From the NCBI GenBank assembly GCA_013398015.1, contig VZRR01007593.1, positions 269,199 to 333,198 of the forward strand: a stretch of 64,000 bases of DNA, written 5' to 3'. This DNA comes from Oreocharis arfaki (lineage: Eukaryota > Chordata > Aves > Passeriformes > Paramythiidae). The notes beneath the pieces are model-generated. The model saw nothing but the letters and a program-made list of their open reading frames with translations, had not been told where the DNA came from and made no database searches. Below, piece after piece: positions 47,926 through 61,425 of the stretch (positions within the stretch are counted from its first letter, which is position 1; every line of letters starts with the position of its first letter). The position numbers and the translations under genes are program-made.

Positions 47926-50900
47926 GTAATTACAAACATAATTATGCAACTTGAGCCCATACTCATTTTCTGCATGTAGCTCAACAGTGTGCAAGTTTTG
48001 TTTTCTTCTACTTCTTCTTAATATAAAATCGTGTTATTCACAATTCATTACCTTTTGTTCAGAAATGTGTTTTACTTGAAGTTGACTAGTTGTAGCATGG
48101 TAGTGTGGCTTTCCACTGATTAGTAAACCAAAAGATTGTGACCACAGCCCTGTTACTAGAAAAAAATTATATGTAGTTTATAGGAAAGACTAGAAAAACA
48201 GTGCTATTTTGTGGCTTCTGCCAGATGCACAAAAACAATGCCTCCTTTTCTTACGGCTTTCAGTATTCGGTACGAAATGTCAAACATTCTTCACAGTCAG
48301 ATTAACAGTATTTCCATAGTGATACATTACTGCTCTGGATCTGAGAAAGGTTTTTGTAGGATAATAACGCCTAATGGCTTATTCTGGCAATGTGCAAATC
48401 ATGTCTAGTATGGAAAGTGCTCTCAGTTCTCATGAGCAGTACTACTCTTTCTAAACCAAGGATCTCTGTTGCATGCAACAAGCATGATATTTCTTTTCTT
48501 CAGCATGGAAGAAAATTGCCAGGGACCTTATTCTTTAGGTCATGCTAAGTACCAGGGCTGGTACTACAAAAGAAAAAAACCGGGGCTTTCTAGATTTTTA
48601 ATCCATAATTGTAATGCTCAATAGTAGTAAAACATGTTCTACTACTACAGAAAATAGCAGAAGTGACTGCTGAGCATTTTGACAGAGCATAACACACCAT
48701 TCATTGTAAAAGTCCATCCTGTTTTCTTTCCTTTCATTGTCTGAGTTCCTCTGTTACTTTTCTTCACCTCGATTTTTTTTGCTACAAGAACCTTTACTGA
48801 CTGACCAATTTAATTTTCAAGCAGTATATGCTAATGGAACTCATTTTAACACAAGAGAATCACAGAATTTAATGCAGCATAGGCAAAATACTTAATGGCC
48901 ACAAAAGAATTTTTATCTTTGTAAGAAACATTGTGAGCATGACCACAGAACATTTATATTTTTATAAGGATTTATAAATAATGAATTCTAACACTTGGAA
49001 GGTTCTAATTTTGCTGTAAACATCTGCCTTTTGCTTGAAATTGCCTGGCTGAATTGGCTTGCATTGTGATTCAGTGACTATTATTAATTCAAATTATAGA
49101 GGATATAATTCCCTTGGCAAGCCAATGCTGCGCACTTTTTACCTGGAGAAGGTAAAGATTTTTCTTGCTGAGTCATGATCACTTTTTGACACTTCTTTTT
49201 TCATGAACATTTATCTTGTACACATAATTTACAATAAAATCTAACAATCTTAATGACAGTTACGTGTGTATTTGGAGATGGGCTCATGTGAGTGAATTTA
49301 GGACTGCATTCTGATTTCGGAACACTTGAAAACTCCATTACAAGCAACTATGTGATACTTTCAGAATGCAATTCTCAATCCACTTCTAACTTAAAAAGTT
49401 CCAAGGGTTGGAGTAATATAGCACAGAGCTCAGGAACCAATCTATTTGCAGTTTCTTTCCAGGAGAAAGAAAGTGTTTCATCACTGCTGACAGTCCTGAG
49501 GGCTATTCTTGCAACAGTTTCAAATAATGCATTTTTGCTTTTTGATATCTTTATCACCAGTGAAACCATTCTTGGTTTGGTGATTCTGCTTGAGTCACAG
49601 CATGCCTGCTGCTAAGTCTGAAGTAGTAAGAGATGTATGGTTCATTATGCTGAGTTCATGAATGTGAATTCATTGTTCCTGGCATCTTATACAGGAAAAG
49701 ACTACCTAGGGCAAAAATCTTCAGAGTGGATTTCTCTCACAGTGGAAAGAGAACAGTTGAAAAGTGCCTATTACCCTCTAAATATAGTAAAAAGAATATG
49801 TGATGAGCTGGTCGGCTCTAGTTATCATAGTTATCAACCTTAAAAGAGCTTTCTTCTCATGAGATAGCAAAAAATACAATTGGCTTCAGATCCACTAAGA
49901 ACCCTTCATTTGTAACTTGAACAGAAACTCTTTTCTCCATCTTATCACATGTTCTTCTCTTTTTAACAGTATTAGTAGTGAATGACTAATAATGAGAGAA
50001 ATAAATCCAATTTCAGAACCAGAAAAGGCCAGATTTGTATGGTTTACTGCAGTCTCAGGCTTCTCAGAGTACATCAAACACTTAATATTCTGACCCTAAT
50101 TCTTGCAGTAAAGACTGCAGCAAAAATGAAAAATTGCCCACCTCCACACCATTGTGTGAAGACCAAATGCAAGTGTCATGTCTCCTTGTTTTATTGCTGT
50201 AACCAATGGGTCCTGCAAGCTTGTCAGCTCTCTAGCCTTGGATAAGACAAAAGACTCCAAGGTTAGATCTTTGTCAGGCACAGGCAGGGGAACCCAAGTG
50301 TATCCACAGAGATGGAGTGAGATACAGAGGCCTGAAAACTTTTGTGCGTGTCTCCCCAAAGAGGGTGAAATTCTGAGGGGCTTCTCACTCAATTGCCTTC
50401 CTCCTCTACCTTTTGTAAGCTTTCTAAGAGTAAAATGAGATTTGACCTAAAATACTTGCACTGAAATCAAGCAATAAACAACTTATTTATCCCCGAAGGG
50501 AAGATGAGCCGAGAAGTCCTGACCCACAAACTGGGAGACAGCTCAAACCTTGCCATGTGTCAGTACAGCCCAGAAGGAAACTGGAAAGAGGAGAGTGTAG
50601 TCAGATGATGTATCCCATGCTAGCTATAGTGTCAACATGACCTATGTGAGCTGAGTCTCCATCTTTTCAGTAGAAAATCAGTAATTTTTTCTTATGAATG
50701 GAGAAGAAATGAGCTATTTATGGATGTGAATTGAATGGATTTCATTTTGCTTTCTGTGGTGCCCAGGCGCAGTTTTCAAATACTGGGTGGGTTACAATTA
50801 GGTGGGCAAATTTTCTTTACTGCAAATTTTCTTTACTCATTGCCCCTCAGACAATTCCTGTAAGTCTTCAGGCATATGGGTTTTCAGGGCACAGCATATA

Positions 50901-53117
50901 CATTAAGACTAGTGAGTCTTCCAAGACTCTGGTGTCGTTATGACATTGTGGCATAAATATTCTGCCTACTTTAGTATTTATGATATTGCCAATTTAGGTG
51001 GGAAAAATAAGCAGTGTATTAGCCAGTTTCTGTGTAGCTGAATAGTAATTGTTATTTTACTTTAGAAATTCATAGCTATTGCTGGTCAGGATATATTTTT
51101 AGAGTTGTATAATTTTATTTTTGTTCATTGGAAGTAAAATTTTTGACACTTACTGGGAGAAACAGAAGAATAATAAAGCATGGTCTCAAATACTGAGTGC
51201 TATGGTTGCTCTATAAATGTAATTTTTATCTGAGACTTCTGTGTTTCAAGCTCTCTTCTTTTGTGCCCAAGGTGGCCCAAGATGTTCTTCCGAAAGTCTG
51301 GAAAGAGACTAAGAGGATAGGGTCTCTAGTGTTACGGTCTCAAATCTTGGATGTTGAAGTCTGCACTAATTCACTTTTGCAACAGACTTTCTGTGATATC
51401 CTGATATTTTTATTTCTCGTGTATTTCACAGCTGTTACTTCTAGTGATATTTATTGTTACAGAAGTGAGATACTCTGATATTTCCATGATCAGAAAGACT
51501 AATCTGATGTGTGTGAGTATATAGAATTGAATATTACAAAACTCTTCCCTCTTTTTGACCAGTACTTGTCAGGCATTTATTGCCTAATGCAATCTTTCAT
51601 TTCTGACATTTCCTGATGTTGGACACTGAGTTTTTTGTCTATATAGGCTGATGTCTTTCTACCATGGAACAGACATGGTCCAGTTCAGAGGAAGACACTG
51701 TGATTGCTTACAAGGCTCTGTTGTAGGATGATACCTTTCTTTGACTTGACAATTTATTAATAAAGTAGAAATTTATTTTATAAAATATACAAAAAGTCAG
51801 ACAACTTTTTTGATATACAGGTTACTTTGGATTCCACTGAATTTTTATAGCACCAAAATGCAGAATTCCTTAGTGGCAGTCAGCTTTACACCATAGTGGT
51901 GGGAGCACAGATATTACAAGAGTGGGCCACGTTCCATGAGTTAGTTTCAAGCTACTTCTCACAGTGAAAGATACAGAAAACTATGTCAGTATAGAATAAG
52001 TTTAAAAAAATATAAAGGATGAAATCTGGGTGGTAGCTTCTGATAGAAGGAGTATAAACAACTTGGGAAAACAAGGTAAGGATAAAACAATCCTTATGAT
52101 CTGCTAAATAGACACCTCATAGAACAAAGACCATGGTGTTATGTATCTTTTTTCTGTCCTTAGTTTCCTCAGCAGCCAACATGTTAATGTTTAGAGCCTT
52201 CTCCTGAGCTGTCTGATATTCTGCCTTGTGACTTGCAGGTTAGCCTGAGCCCGTATTCAGGACACCTTCTTTAAGTCTTGTAGTCTTATTTATGGCTATA
52301 GTCTAAATAAGACTTCAGGTAAAACGATAGCTTGCTTAGATTACACTATCACTGCCCTTAATCTAGAAAGATGAGAAAGTTTCCCTTAAACAACGGTGAA
52401 AAAAAAAAATAAGAAAGTGATTGGATTTCCTAGAGTAAAAGGAGTTATGGACTGTATCTTCGAATATACTTAATTATATATATGCAAATGTACGGTCATT
52501 AGGACAAGATGATGTATCCTGGAAGATGTAGAAGTTGAGCTTTTGCTCTGGGTCACACTAGCTCAAGCTAGCTGAGTCAAAGGCTGCTATTAGCCCTATG
52601 AATATTAATACTGTGAAGATAAGGGGTTCTATCAACCCTTTTCTGGAAAAATTAGTAATTCTAGACAGTGTTTTTTTGATACTTAGTTATTTTTATGGGA
52701 GGATTCACTGAACTTTTGATAAGTGGAATCACACGATCTGTTTAAATATTCCCTCACTCTAAGATTTTCCCAAATAGTGAGGATTTTGTTCCTGCAATGA
52801 TTACTACAATTTAACTTTAACAATCCAAAGCATAAAAAATGCATTTCAGCTTCCTATAAGATGCTAATACAGTGCTTGAGGAATGTACTCTACTGTTTCT
52901 CTATGTTGTGGTTTGTAGCAGAACATTTAAGTTAAGTGCTAAACTGCATTTAGATATAGTATCACTCTGAAGCATAATTTGTGTGTTGTTAAAATGCTTC
53001 TCCCATAGTTCATGGAGACAGGCTTTTACACAAGCAGCAGAATTGCTGCACTGTGAACTGCCCAGCCTGGTCCTTTCCTCTTTGAAAAGTATCACAGAGT
53101 TTATGACCTGAAATAGC

Positions 53118-53168
53118 TTAATAATAATAATAATAGTAATAATAATGATGATGGTAATAATAGTGATG
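53118..53168 (+). repeat. ATT/AAT microsatellite
   Basis: Runs of AAT (TAATAATAATAATAATAGTAA, cut here in description) with interruptions to GAT and GGT, about 50 bases, within TMC2 intron 1. Confidence 0.9.
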
Positions 53169-53882
53169 TTACATACGGTAATGTTTATTTATCTCTTATT
53201 ACTCAAATACACATCCAACTATCAACACTGGTCTTTCATTAATAAGTGCAAAACAGTTAGACACAAAATCCAGTTGTTAATTACAGCTTGTCGGAAATGC
53301 AAATCACCAGGGGTAGCTGCAGTGTGGGTGCATCGTGCGAGTAGCTGTGTAGCTTACATGAACCCATGCACACATATGGTTCAGGACAATTCTCGGGGTG
53401 GCAAGGATCTCCCATTCCCTCTTCTCAGTGATTTTTTTCTCTTCTAAGTGACACCAACTGCTATTACAGTTGGCACAAGTCAATAACTTTTAGTTCTACC
53501 TTGAGCTTCAGCAAAGTGCTCTATGCATGCATCTATATCCTACCCAAAGACCTGGAAGAGGTCTCTTATTTTGTAAATACATCAGAATGAAAAGGACACA
53601 CCTCTAACAGTCTTCATATTAGCACACTTTATCTCTATATGAAATTCAGTTTGGACAGACAACTTTAAGTCTTTGCAGACATAAATTTTGAAGCTGCTCT
53701 AGTTCTTCCTGGGCCTGTCTATAGTACCCACTCGCAGCTGCTTCATTCTGTGTAATCATTGGTCATGCTTTCAAGGTTTGTTTTGTGGCAATACCTATTT
53801 TTGCTTGATTTTAGGCTTTTTCCTTATTTTTAAAAAAATTGTTCTGTATCATTCATGTGCCTGGTAATTTAGATGAAAAAAA

Positions 53883-53950
53883 CCTGTAACACAGAACTAT
53901 AACAGAACTGTAACAGAACTTAACTGTAACAGAACCTGTCACAGAACTTA
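53883..53950 (+). repeat. Degenerate AACTGTAACAG tandem repeat
   Basis: Five to six imperfect repeats of an 11-12-base unit (CTGTAACACAGAA, CTATAACAGAA, CTGTAACAGAA and similar) in TMC2 intron 1. Confidence 0.7.
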
Positions 53951-56168
53951 ACATTCAGAAACACCCACCCTAGCAGTGTTTTCAGTGCTTTTTTCAAGCA
54001 GTCTGAAATCTGTAAATTAGCTTAGAATTTTATCTCAAATTTTCAGCAGTGAATTTGTTATCCTCATGCTACTAGAATTAAACAGAATCCAACAGCTATC
54101 TTCTACCTTGTTTAAGTCTCTGAGTCTCACAATCCCTTGTGACTGCCATTGTTATGTCAATATGATGTCAACTCAAACTTGGTACTGCTAGCTCATGTTT
54201 CAGCACATATGATAAACCTCCATTTGTTTGCTTGTTGTATGGGCTCATCAGACTCTGCAGTGAGGCCCATCTCTAACCCATAAAGTACTTTTCTGGGAAT
54301 TTCTGTTTGGCCCTAGGAGATCAGCTGAAGCACTTGTTTTGATGAGAGATAGTGCCCCAATGTTTCACGTGAAATATCTCTTTAGAGGTGTCTGTCTTCA
54401 TCTTTGCAAACTTTCAATAGCAGCACAACGGTCTTTATCAAAGGAGATCTTGTTACTGTCAGTAGCAGAAGGCACATGTCCAGGCAGAACAAAGGAGCAC
54501 TTATTGTCACATTTCAATGATGATATCAAATGACGATATTTTTGCATAATGTTAAAAATTATGGTGCAGATGCTGTAGAAGTGGGAGAAAGTGTTAATTA
54601 CAATTAAATATTTAGTGTAGGGAAGTTAGACCCAGTTTTAATATGCCAGTAAAATTCTAGTTAAAAGCTATTTTCCTGCACGCAGTGAAACAAGATCCTG
54701 GATTCCTTCTTGTTCACAGCCTTACATCTTTTACTCCTTTTCTTTGATACTAGGCAAAGCCAAGAGTTGCACTTCATAGTTTGTTACAGCAGTCCCTAAA
54801 TAAATCAACTTGTGTACAAGTTGAGTCACTAGTGGCTTAGTAAAATTTATAAAAGAAATTGGGGCACCAGGGAATGTGTGAAGAAAGAATATAAAGAAAA
54901 AATCAGAAAACTTAGAGATGCATGAAAAAGGAAGATACCCACAGTCTCTTGCCTGAAAAATGCAGCTATAGGGATCATCACCTATCACCTTTCTAGAGGG
55001 GAAGCTGGACAATATACACATGGAACATGCAGATTATATAGGAGTGGAATGACTGCTACCTACTTCTACTGTTTCATGGTAATCTCTCTTAGTCTTTTCA
55101 TTAATTTCCTGCTACCATCTATTTCTATAAATACCACTGATGTATCTAAAGTGCTTTCCCACACGTGAAAGCTCAAGGATACCCCAAAAGAGCCCATCAG
55201 AACCTGGTTTCTCAGGTATTGCTTCTGAAGAAACTTTGCTAGGGAACATTAGTAGCAGTTTCACAAGCAACTTGTTAAGTAATATGTTAATACCAATGTA
55301 TTCAAAGAGCACATTAATTAGATATTAATTAGATACTAATACATATAATATATATGAGAGTATTTTAATTTATTCTCTATAAATCCACGATTGCGGTTTC
55401 AAAGTGTACCAGGCAAATGAAGTGGATACTTTTCTGCTTATTGATGGATAGCACAGACATCGTCCCTTATTGAACTTATTGAGAATGAAAAGTTGAGAAA
55501 GAGATCCACTCCAAACCAAAGATGTTTCTAAGGAGAAGCACTACAATCCTCTATAAATAGACTATCCTTCTAAAGCCTTTGATGTTAAAAACATCTCATG
55601 TGGTAGAGTGGCAAAATAGGATTGTGGTAGAGCATACAAGTGAGCTGGATCAAGTTTTGTCACTGTGCTTAGAGATTTGGAACTGAGAGTAGGTCTTCTC
55701 TTTCTTCTGGAACAGCACTCTTCAGCTATGCTGCAGCTCTGGATCTTCATACCCTCCAGTCAGTCAAATCAGAAAATGATTCTTTTACTATTTTTTAATC
55801 TCAGCCAGTGCTATATCTTTCATGTTTAAGAAAATCTCAGAGAATTGTCTGAGAAGCATTTGCATCCTCGTTCTCCAAATTCTAGGGTATTTTTAGCATC
55901 CTCCTTTCCTATGTATCTCTTCCATGAGAAAGAGTTCATCCTGGCATCCCTTTGAGGTTTATTTATCTGAGTGCTGAAGAAAATTGTAACTGTTTTTTCT
56001 GTCTTCATCTTACCTCTTGAAAACTATTTGCCATGTTCCAAAAATCTGGGTTTGTAAAATGTTGTAAAGAAATACAAAGCAGTAGTTAACAAGAATTTCT
56101 TGAAACTCCTGCATTCATAATGAGTGATCTGCTCTTCACATGCACTGGCCTTTCTTTTCATTTCACAG

Positions 56169-56231
56169 GTGGCAGTGATGACAATGAAGAAGGCAGTGCA
56201 GTTGAGAATGAAGAAACTGTCAAAGGAACAG
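56169..56231 (+). CDS. TMC2: TMC2 coding exon 2 (acidic N-terminal segment)
   Basis: A 63-nt exon between a good acceptor (TTTCATTTCACAG) and a donor (ACAG|GTCAGT). In the frame carried from exon 1 it gives about 20 residues rich in Gly, Ser, Asp and Glu (GGSDDNEEGSAVENEETVKG). It enters and leaves in phase 1, so it can be skipped without shifting the frame. It is part of the disordered cytoplasmic N-terminus expected of TMC1/TMC2 proteins. Retaining the 140-bp intron that follows would end translation at once, because the frame reads Thr-Gly-Gln-stop across the donor. Support comes from splice signals, phase on both sides and composition matching the next exon. Confidence 0.72.
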
Positions 56232-56371
56232 GTCAGTAACGTGGATTATTTTGAGGCCAGGCACAGATGCTTTCAGATTACTTGTAAGAGTGAAGGAGGA
56301 GGAAAGGTTGCCTTCTAACACACTCCCTTTTCTCACGTGTTTTTATGTTTTTTAATCAATCACAAATAAAG
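56232..56371 (+). other. TMC2: TMC2 intron 2 (140 bp)
   Basis: A very short intron between exons 2 and 3, from GTCAGT to AATAAAG. The retained form meets an in-frame TAA two codons after the exon 2 junction, so retention would truncate the protein near residue 34. Confidence 0.65.
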
Positions 56372-56735
56372 GGAGGAAGAGAGTGACACCAAGAACCAGA
56401 AGGGGACATGCCAGAGGGAGAGACAGGCATGGTGATGAGGAGGATGAGGATGATGAAGATGGGACAAGGAGAGCTGGGCATCGCAGGCACAGAAACCGTA
56501 GACGAGGACGAGCAGCTGGAAATGAGGCCAGTGATTCTGATATGGAACCTGCAAAAGCCAGGAAGAACCAGGCAAATCAAAAATCCAAGGAAGATGATGA
56601 AGAAGAGGAAGATGAGAAAGGGGGTAAAAGTGGGAAAGGTAAAAATGACAAGAAAGTGGACAAAAAGGCTGATAAAAAAGGGAAAAAAGAGAAGGCCAAC
56701 AAGAAGAAAAAAGACAAAAAGAAATCAGGATCAGG
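56372..56735 (+). CDS. TMC2: TMC2 coding exon 3 (charge-blocky, Lys/Arg- and Asp/Glu-rich N-terminal domain)
   Basis: A 364-nt exon encoding about 121 residues (roughly 33-153 of the protein). It is open throughout and bounded by an acceptor (CACAAATAAAG) and a donor (CAGG|GTAATT). It begins GRKRVTPRTRRGHARGR, then alternates an acidic run (DEEDEDDEDG), a basic run (RRHRNRRRGR), an acidic run (EDDEEEEDE) and a long Lys-rich tail (KKDKKKSGSG). No fold, signal peptide or membrane segment is visible; this is a disordered cytoplasmic region. TMC1 and TMC2 proteins are known for a highly charged N-terminus before the first membrane helix, and this exon fits by position. The sequence is purine-rich on the + strand, so overlapping open frames here are by-products. 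Entry phase 1 and exit phase 2 match the neighbouring exons. The polypyrimidine tract before the acceptor is interrupted, so a slightly different start is possible. Confidence 0.85.
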
Positions 56736-59700
56736 GTAATTAAGTTTTTTTTCCTCATAATAAAACCATAGTTGTCTTACATAAAACCTGTTTTCATTTA
56801 TAGCTGTGAAATACCAAGCGTCAATATGACTCCCTTACTTGTGACTGTCCAATTAGAGCTGGACAGATATTCTTTTTCCTTCAATGAGGAAATGCTGGCT
56901 GAGTGAAGTGAAAACTGTCCAGAAAGTCATATCTAGTTATATTCTAAGATCATGAGTTGTTTTCTAGAGAAAGGGAGCGAAAATGACAGAGGAGAAGAGA
57001 AAGTGGTAGAGGGAGGTGATACAACAGGTGAGATCTGCCCCACTTTTTTCTTCCTGCAAAACTAAAATGCCCCAAACCCCAAGCTGATAACTCTCCAAGA
57101 AATTCAAGTTATATTTCCAATATAGAACTAAAACCTCGGTGCTTCTCCAAAGATCACATTCTTTTTTCCCAGACATCTTTGAGCCAGATTTTTAAGATCA
57201 GGGCCAAAATTTCAAGAACCCAGAACCAAAAACTGAGATGGGATTTTCCAGTCTGTCTCCCACTCGCTTCCTCTGAAATGTCACTTTTCAACTTTCCAAG
57301 GCATCTAATGCAACCTGGGGTCTTTAGAAGACACCAGGGATAGGGAGCACTTCAGAAAAATATTTCTATTTCTCTGCCATCCTAGCATGACCTTGCTCCT
57401 TGTACCTTCTTGTGCTTTTGAGAGAAAGCAGCCCCTGGGAGTGATGTATAAGGGAGCAAATGGAGCTAGGCACACTTATCTCGATGGAGAGGGAGAGAAA
57501 CTCCCCTTCCTCATTCAGCACTTGTTACAACTGTTTGTGCTCCCAGAGGCATCACAGGGGAGCACAGCAGGAGTAAAAGGAAAGAAAAAAATACAGTGAG
57601 ATATGCTGTTGTAATAATTTGTCTGTGATGCCATTTCTATATATTTCTGCTTCATTTGCCTTCCCAATGAGAATGCCTAAAATCTTTCTTTCTGCTGGCT
57701 CTTCGCTATGGTGGCCATTATACTCCTGTGTGCAGTTTCCTGTACTCATGGAGCAACAGTCCTGAATGTGTAAACCTACGTTCCTTTGCTTACTGTTGTC
57801 TTCATTGTAAATGTTTACTCAGTGTTAATTTTAAAAGGCCACTGAAAATAGAGAATTGAACAAGGGCACAATGTTTTTCATCATCTTTCAAAGTTCTTAA
57901 TATTAAAATACTTATTTTTGGGCTAAATAACTAGAAATTGCTACCTGGAATAAGACTTTGCTCTAAAAGTAGTAAGCCTAACAACATTTGAGGAAAAACT
58001 GAGGACACTCTAGAAGATAACTCAAGAACATCATATTTTTAGACTTTTACAAGAGCTGCTGAAAAGATTGCAGAATAGTAAGAATATTTTTAAATATTTT
58101 CAAAAGAAAAAACAAAATAATGTAAGAATGAAGGATAGCAGGCTGGTGGTCTGGCTGTGATTCGGATAAAGGATTTGCAAAGCTTCAGGACAGAAAAGAA
58201 GGCTGGCAGCATAGAAATATAGCCTGTCTAGCAAGTCCACGAGGGCCTATCACAACGGATACTCTCTACTGTTCAGACATAGACCTTGCTGATGCAGTTT
58301 TCTGATTGCCAAGGTGTTTCAGCATGAAATAGCATGAAAAGAGCGAAATCAGAAGTTGAGAAAGAAAACGCCAAAAAATTTCTCCAAACAAAAAGAAAAA
58401 TTAAACTATTTGACAAAGAGATAGTGTTGACCTCTCTTACGGGACCTGCTAAACTCCAGCAACATTGCCCATTTCGGTGAGGTCACAGTACACATCAGTA
58501 GAATCTGCTGCTTCCCCGTCTGTACTTTTAATTTAAATCAAGTACACCTCTTAATGCACTACTTATTCTACATAAGGGACATAAGGAAATCCTGGAAGAA
58601 CTTTGCATTTATTTGCTGGTTTAGTTGTTTTGGTTTTTTTGAAACTTAAATATTCTGCTCTTGGTTAATTTGTGGTAGGGAGTTTCACAGGGTAATTCCA
58701 TGGCAAAAGGAGTTCTTTCTGGGGGAGTTTTAAATCTTCTGTTCTTAGATGTTAATGGTTGTCGATGAGGCTGATTGTTACCTGTTAATGGGGCTGTGAA
58801 GTGGGTCTCCTCTACACTTTTCATAATCATCATCCCCAAAACAGCAGGGGTAAATTGCTGCCTTGGTCTCCCTGTGGGGATCTGAGATGTTCATGGGTTA
58901 AAGAACTGTTTCGTTCTTTACTGCCTTGTTCTATTTTTTCCGGCTGATCTTAGAAACTCTGTGCAGCCACATGAGGAAAAAAAATTGTTAGAAAAGGAAT
59001 AATACTCTTCCTACTGCATAGCTCTATCTGTGAGTAAATAAACTGACCTTTGTTAGGTTTACTTGAGAGTATGAAACTTACATAAGAGCCCAGAGGTACT
59101 TGGATGGTTAAGGCAGTAGAGACACTGCTTCTTTTTGCTAACTGAATAGCACTGACAGGCAATGCTCTGGGAATTACCCATAAAATCAGAATTTACACAA
59201 AAAACCGGAAAGAGAGGTTTCAAATTTAGTCAAATTTATTTAATTGTCATGCTACGCTCTCAAAGTCATATCAGTTGTATCCTGTAACATTCAAGCTCAA
59301 AGAAAACATTTTCATCCTAATTTTTACTGCTATAAACAGACATAATGGGCAAAGTAGATTACATCCATAAAGAGGAGATGAAACAGATGTATAATAAAGT
59401 TGTAAAACCAAACTACATATGAATAGAATGAAGTTCATTATGTATGTAACCTGAAGAAGCACTTGATTTCAAGAGCTCTATTGACTTAGACGCATATTGA
59501 ATTGGAGCCAAGGAAGATGGGGGCTGGATGTCAAGGTATTTACTGACGCTTTATGCTGTGTATTAGCCTTCAGGTCACAATGAACCGTTCTGGCCTACGT
59601 ATCAAAACCTTTTATGAAAGGCTGCAGAAGGCAGAATTTTAATTTCCTGACTTGAATAACACGAGGTTCCACCACCTGAGCTAAAGAGGAAAAGTCTGCT

Positions 59701-61425
59701 GTTACCGCACCAAGATTGGCTGCATATTGTAATCACCCTAGGAAATACTGATTTTTTAAAGAAACTCTGAAATTTTGATTTTTTATTATTTTTCTGGTTC
59801 CAAAGGAAAGTGAAGAACGGGAGATGAGATATGTTTGCAAAGACAAACAAAGCAGTTGTTGGCAAAGGGCACAAAGTCCATATTATCCCTACCTGACCTC
59901 CTGTGTTCTCTTAAGTTTCCTTTCCTCTGTAAGTTCACTGCATCAGCACAAAGCCCTCATATTTCCTGCCCTCTTCACTGCAGCATTGTAAACCAGCATC
60001 TTCCAGCTTTGCATAACCCAGCAATCTCCCATCAAAGGAAATGTTTAATATCAGGCACATCACTCCGCTTTGTAAAATGCAAAGCAGCTGATTGCAACAA
60101 TGGATTCTAAGCTCTCTCAAACCAGACTCTTTTAATCCTTTTGTTCTTCATGAAGACATGACTCTCTTCACATTCTCCCCCCAAATTTCATGCGCAAATC
60201 ACTTTGTTTTCCATCCTTTATCCATTTGACTTCAGTTTTCATACAGTTCTCAACTTGCTCTTCACACTACTGGTATGACAATAAAGAGATGTGGTGTTCA
60301 GTAGCAGCTTTTCTTTATGTAGGTTTAAGTTTTCTGTGATACTGTTTTTCATCACATGAAGCCTGAAAGTGTAAGATTGGTGGGTTCAAATTCCTAAGGT
60401 GACAGTCTATCCAGTATGGACTACAAAGATTCTCAGAGCACCTCTCTTACGGGACAGGCTGAGAGAATTGGGATTGTTCAGCCTAGAGAAGAGAAGGCTC
60501 AGGGGAGATCTCACTGTGGCCTGCCAGTGCCTTAAGGCAGCTTGTAAAAAGGAGGGAGAAAGACATTTTATATGGCCAGACAGTGACAGAACAAGGGGCA
60601 AAGGTTTTAAACTGAAAGAGAGTAAGTTTAGATTAGATGTTAGGAAGAAATTCTTTTCTCAGAGCATGGTGTACCACTGGAACAAGTTGCTCAGAGAAGC
60701 TGTGGATGCCTCACAACTGGGGAGTGTTGAAGGCCAGGCTGGATGGGGTCCTGAGCAGCCTGATCTAGTGAATGGCATACTTGCATACGGCAAAGATGCT
60801 GCAAACTGATGTATGGACAATAAGCTCAGATCACAGACACAACATATCTGGAGAGGCCATTACAATTGCATCTCCTTTCCTGGAGGGCTTGCTGCTTTCT
60901 CGTGGTCTTTTTGCAATGTGGCTTTGAATTTTTCCCATCTATGAAATGCTATTGCCTTGGTAAGTGCATGGGCTGTTATTTGGTGTTTAAGTTTGTCTTA
61001 GCTCTGGCTGTGGAGTCTCTTCTCTCTACTGTGACACACTAAACTGAAGGAGTTCACTTTTATGGCTGCAGTTTCAGCATCCTCACTTCACCATTGTGGG
61101 TTTTGTTGGACTCCTAGGAGGCTGGTTACAGCTGCAGCAAAAATCAGCAGCTGTTGGATGTTACTCCAAGAGTGTTGCCCACTGTCCCCGAGATGCTGAA
61201 GGTGTAATGCTGGTTCACCTGCAGCTCTGCACTTTGTGTGAGGCTTTGCCTTTCACACTAAAATTAATAACAAGCGTAAATTGTGTGTCCTCCCTTCAGT
61301 GCAGGTGTGAAGGCATTTATCTAGTCTCAAGTTTAAATGAAATTAGCACAAAGTATGTTCTTCTGTGAAAACTTCTGTCCTATCTGAGTTTTGGTGATTT
61401 TTTTTGTTTCTGCTTTGTTTTGAAG
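56736..61425 (+). other. TMC2: TMC2 intron 3
   Basis: A 4.7-kb intron from GTAATT to a pyrimidine-rich acceptor (CTGCTTTGTTTTGAAG). Its only recognised repeat is a sense-strand CR1 fragment at 60435-60772. The rest looks like unique AT-rich DNA. Confidence 0.7.
60435..60772 (+). mobile_element. CR1 LINE fragment in TMC2 intron 3
   Basis: Sense-strand CR1 coding sequence from the C-terminal part of ORF2. It reads LRELGLFSLEKRRLRGDLTV, then GFKLKESKFRLDVRKKFF and VYHWNKLLREAVDASQL, all hallmarks of CR1 reverse transcriptase ends. The frame is nearly intact for about 110 codons. Both the 5' part and the usual ATTCTATGATTC tail are missing, so it is truncated at both ends. It is not part of TMC2. 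Confidence 0.88.

Larger units (their letters stand above)
47926..56168 (+). other. TMC2: TMC2 intron 1
   Basis: An 8.2-kb intron with a GT donor and AG acceptor. It contains an ATT-type microsatellite at 53118-53168 and a short degenerate AACAG repeat at 53883-53950. I recognise no transposon or coding sequence in it; open frames such as 49292-49615 are accompanied by open frames on the other strand and resemble no family I know. Confidence 0.6.

Noticed and set aside
49292..49615. 107-codon open frame in TMC2 intron 1
   Set aside because: No recognisable motif, no exon-like borders, and an open frame also exists on the opposite strand.
56360..56758. 132-codon minus-strand frame and a 111-codon alternative + frame
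   Set aside because: They are shadows of the purine-rich TMC2 exon 3, where stop codons are scarce in other frames.
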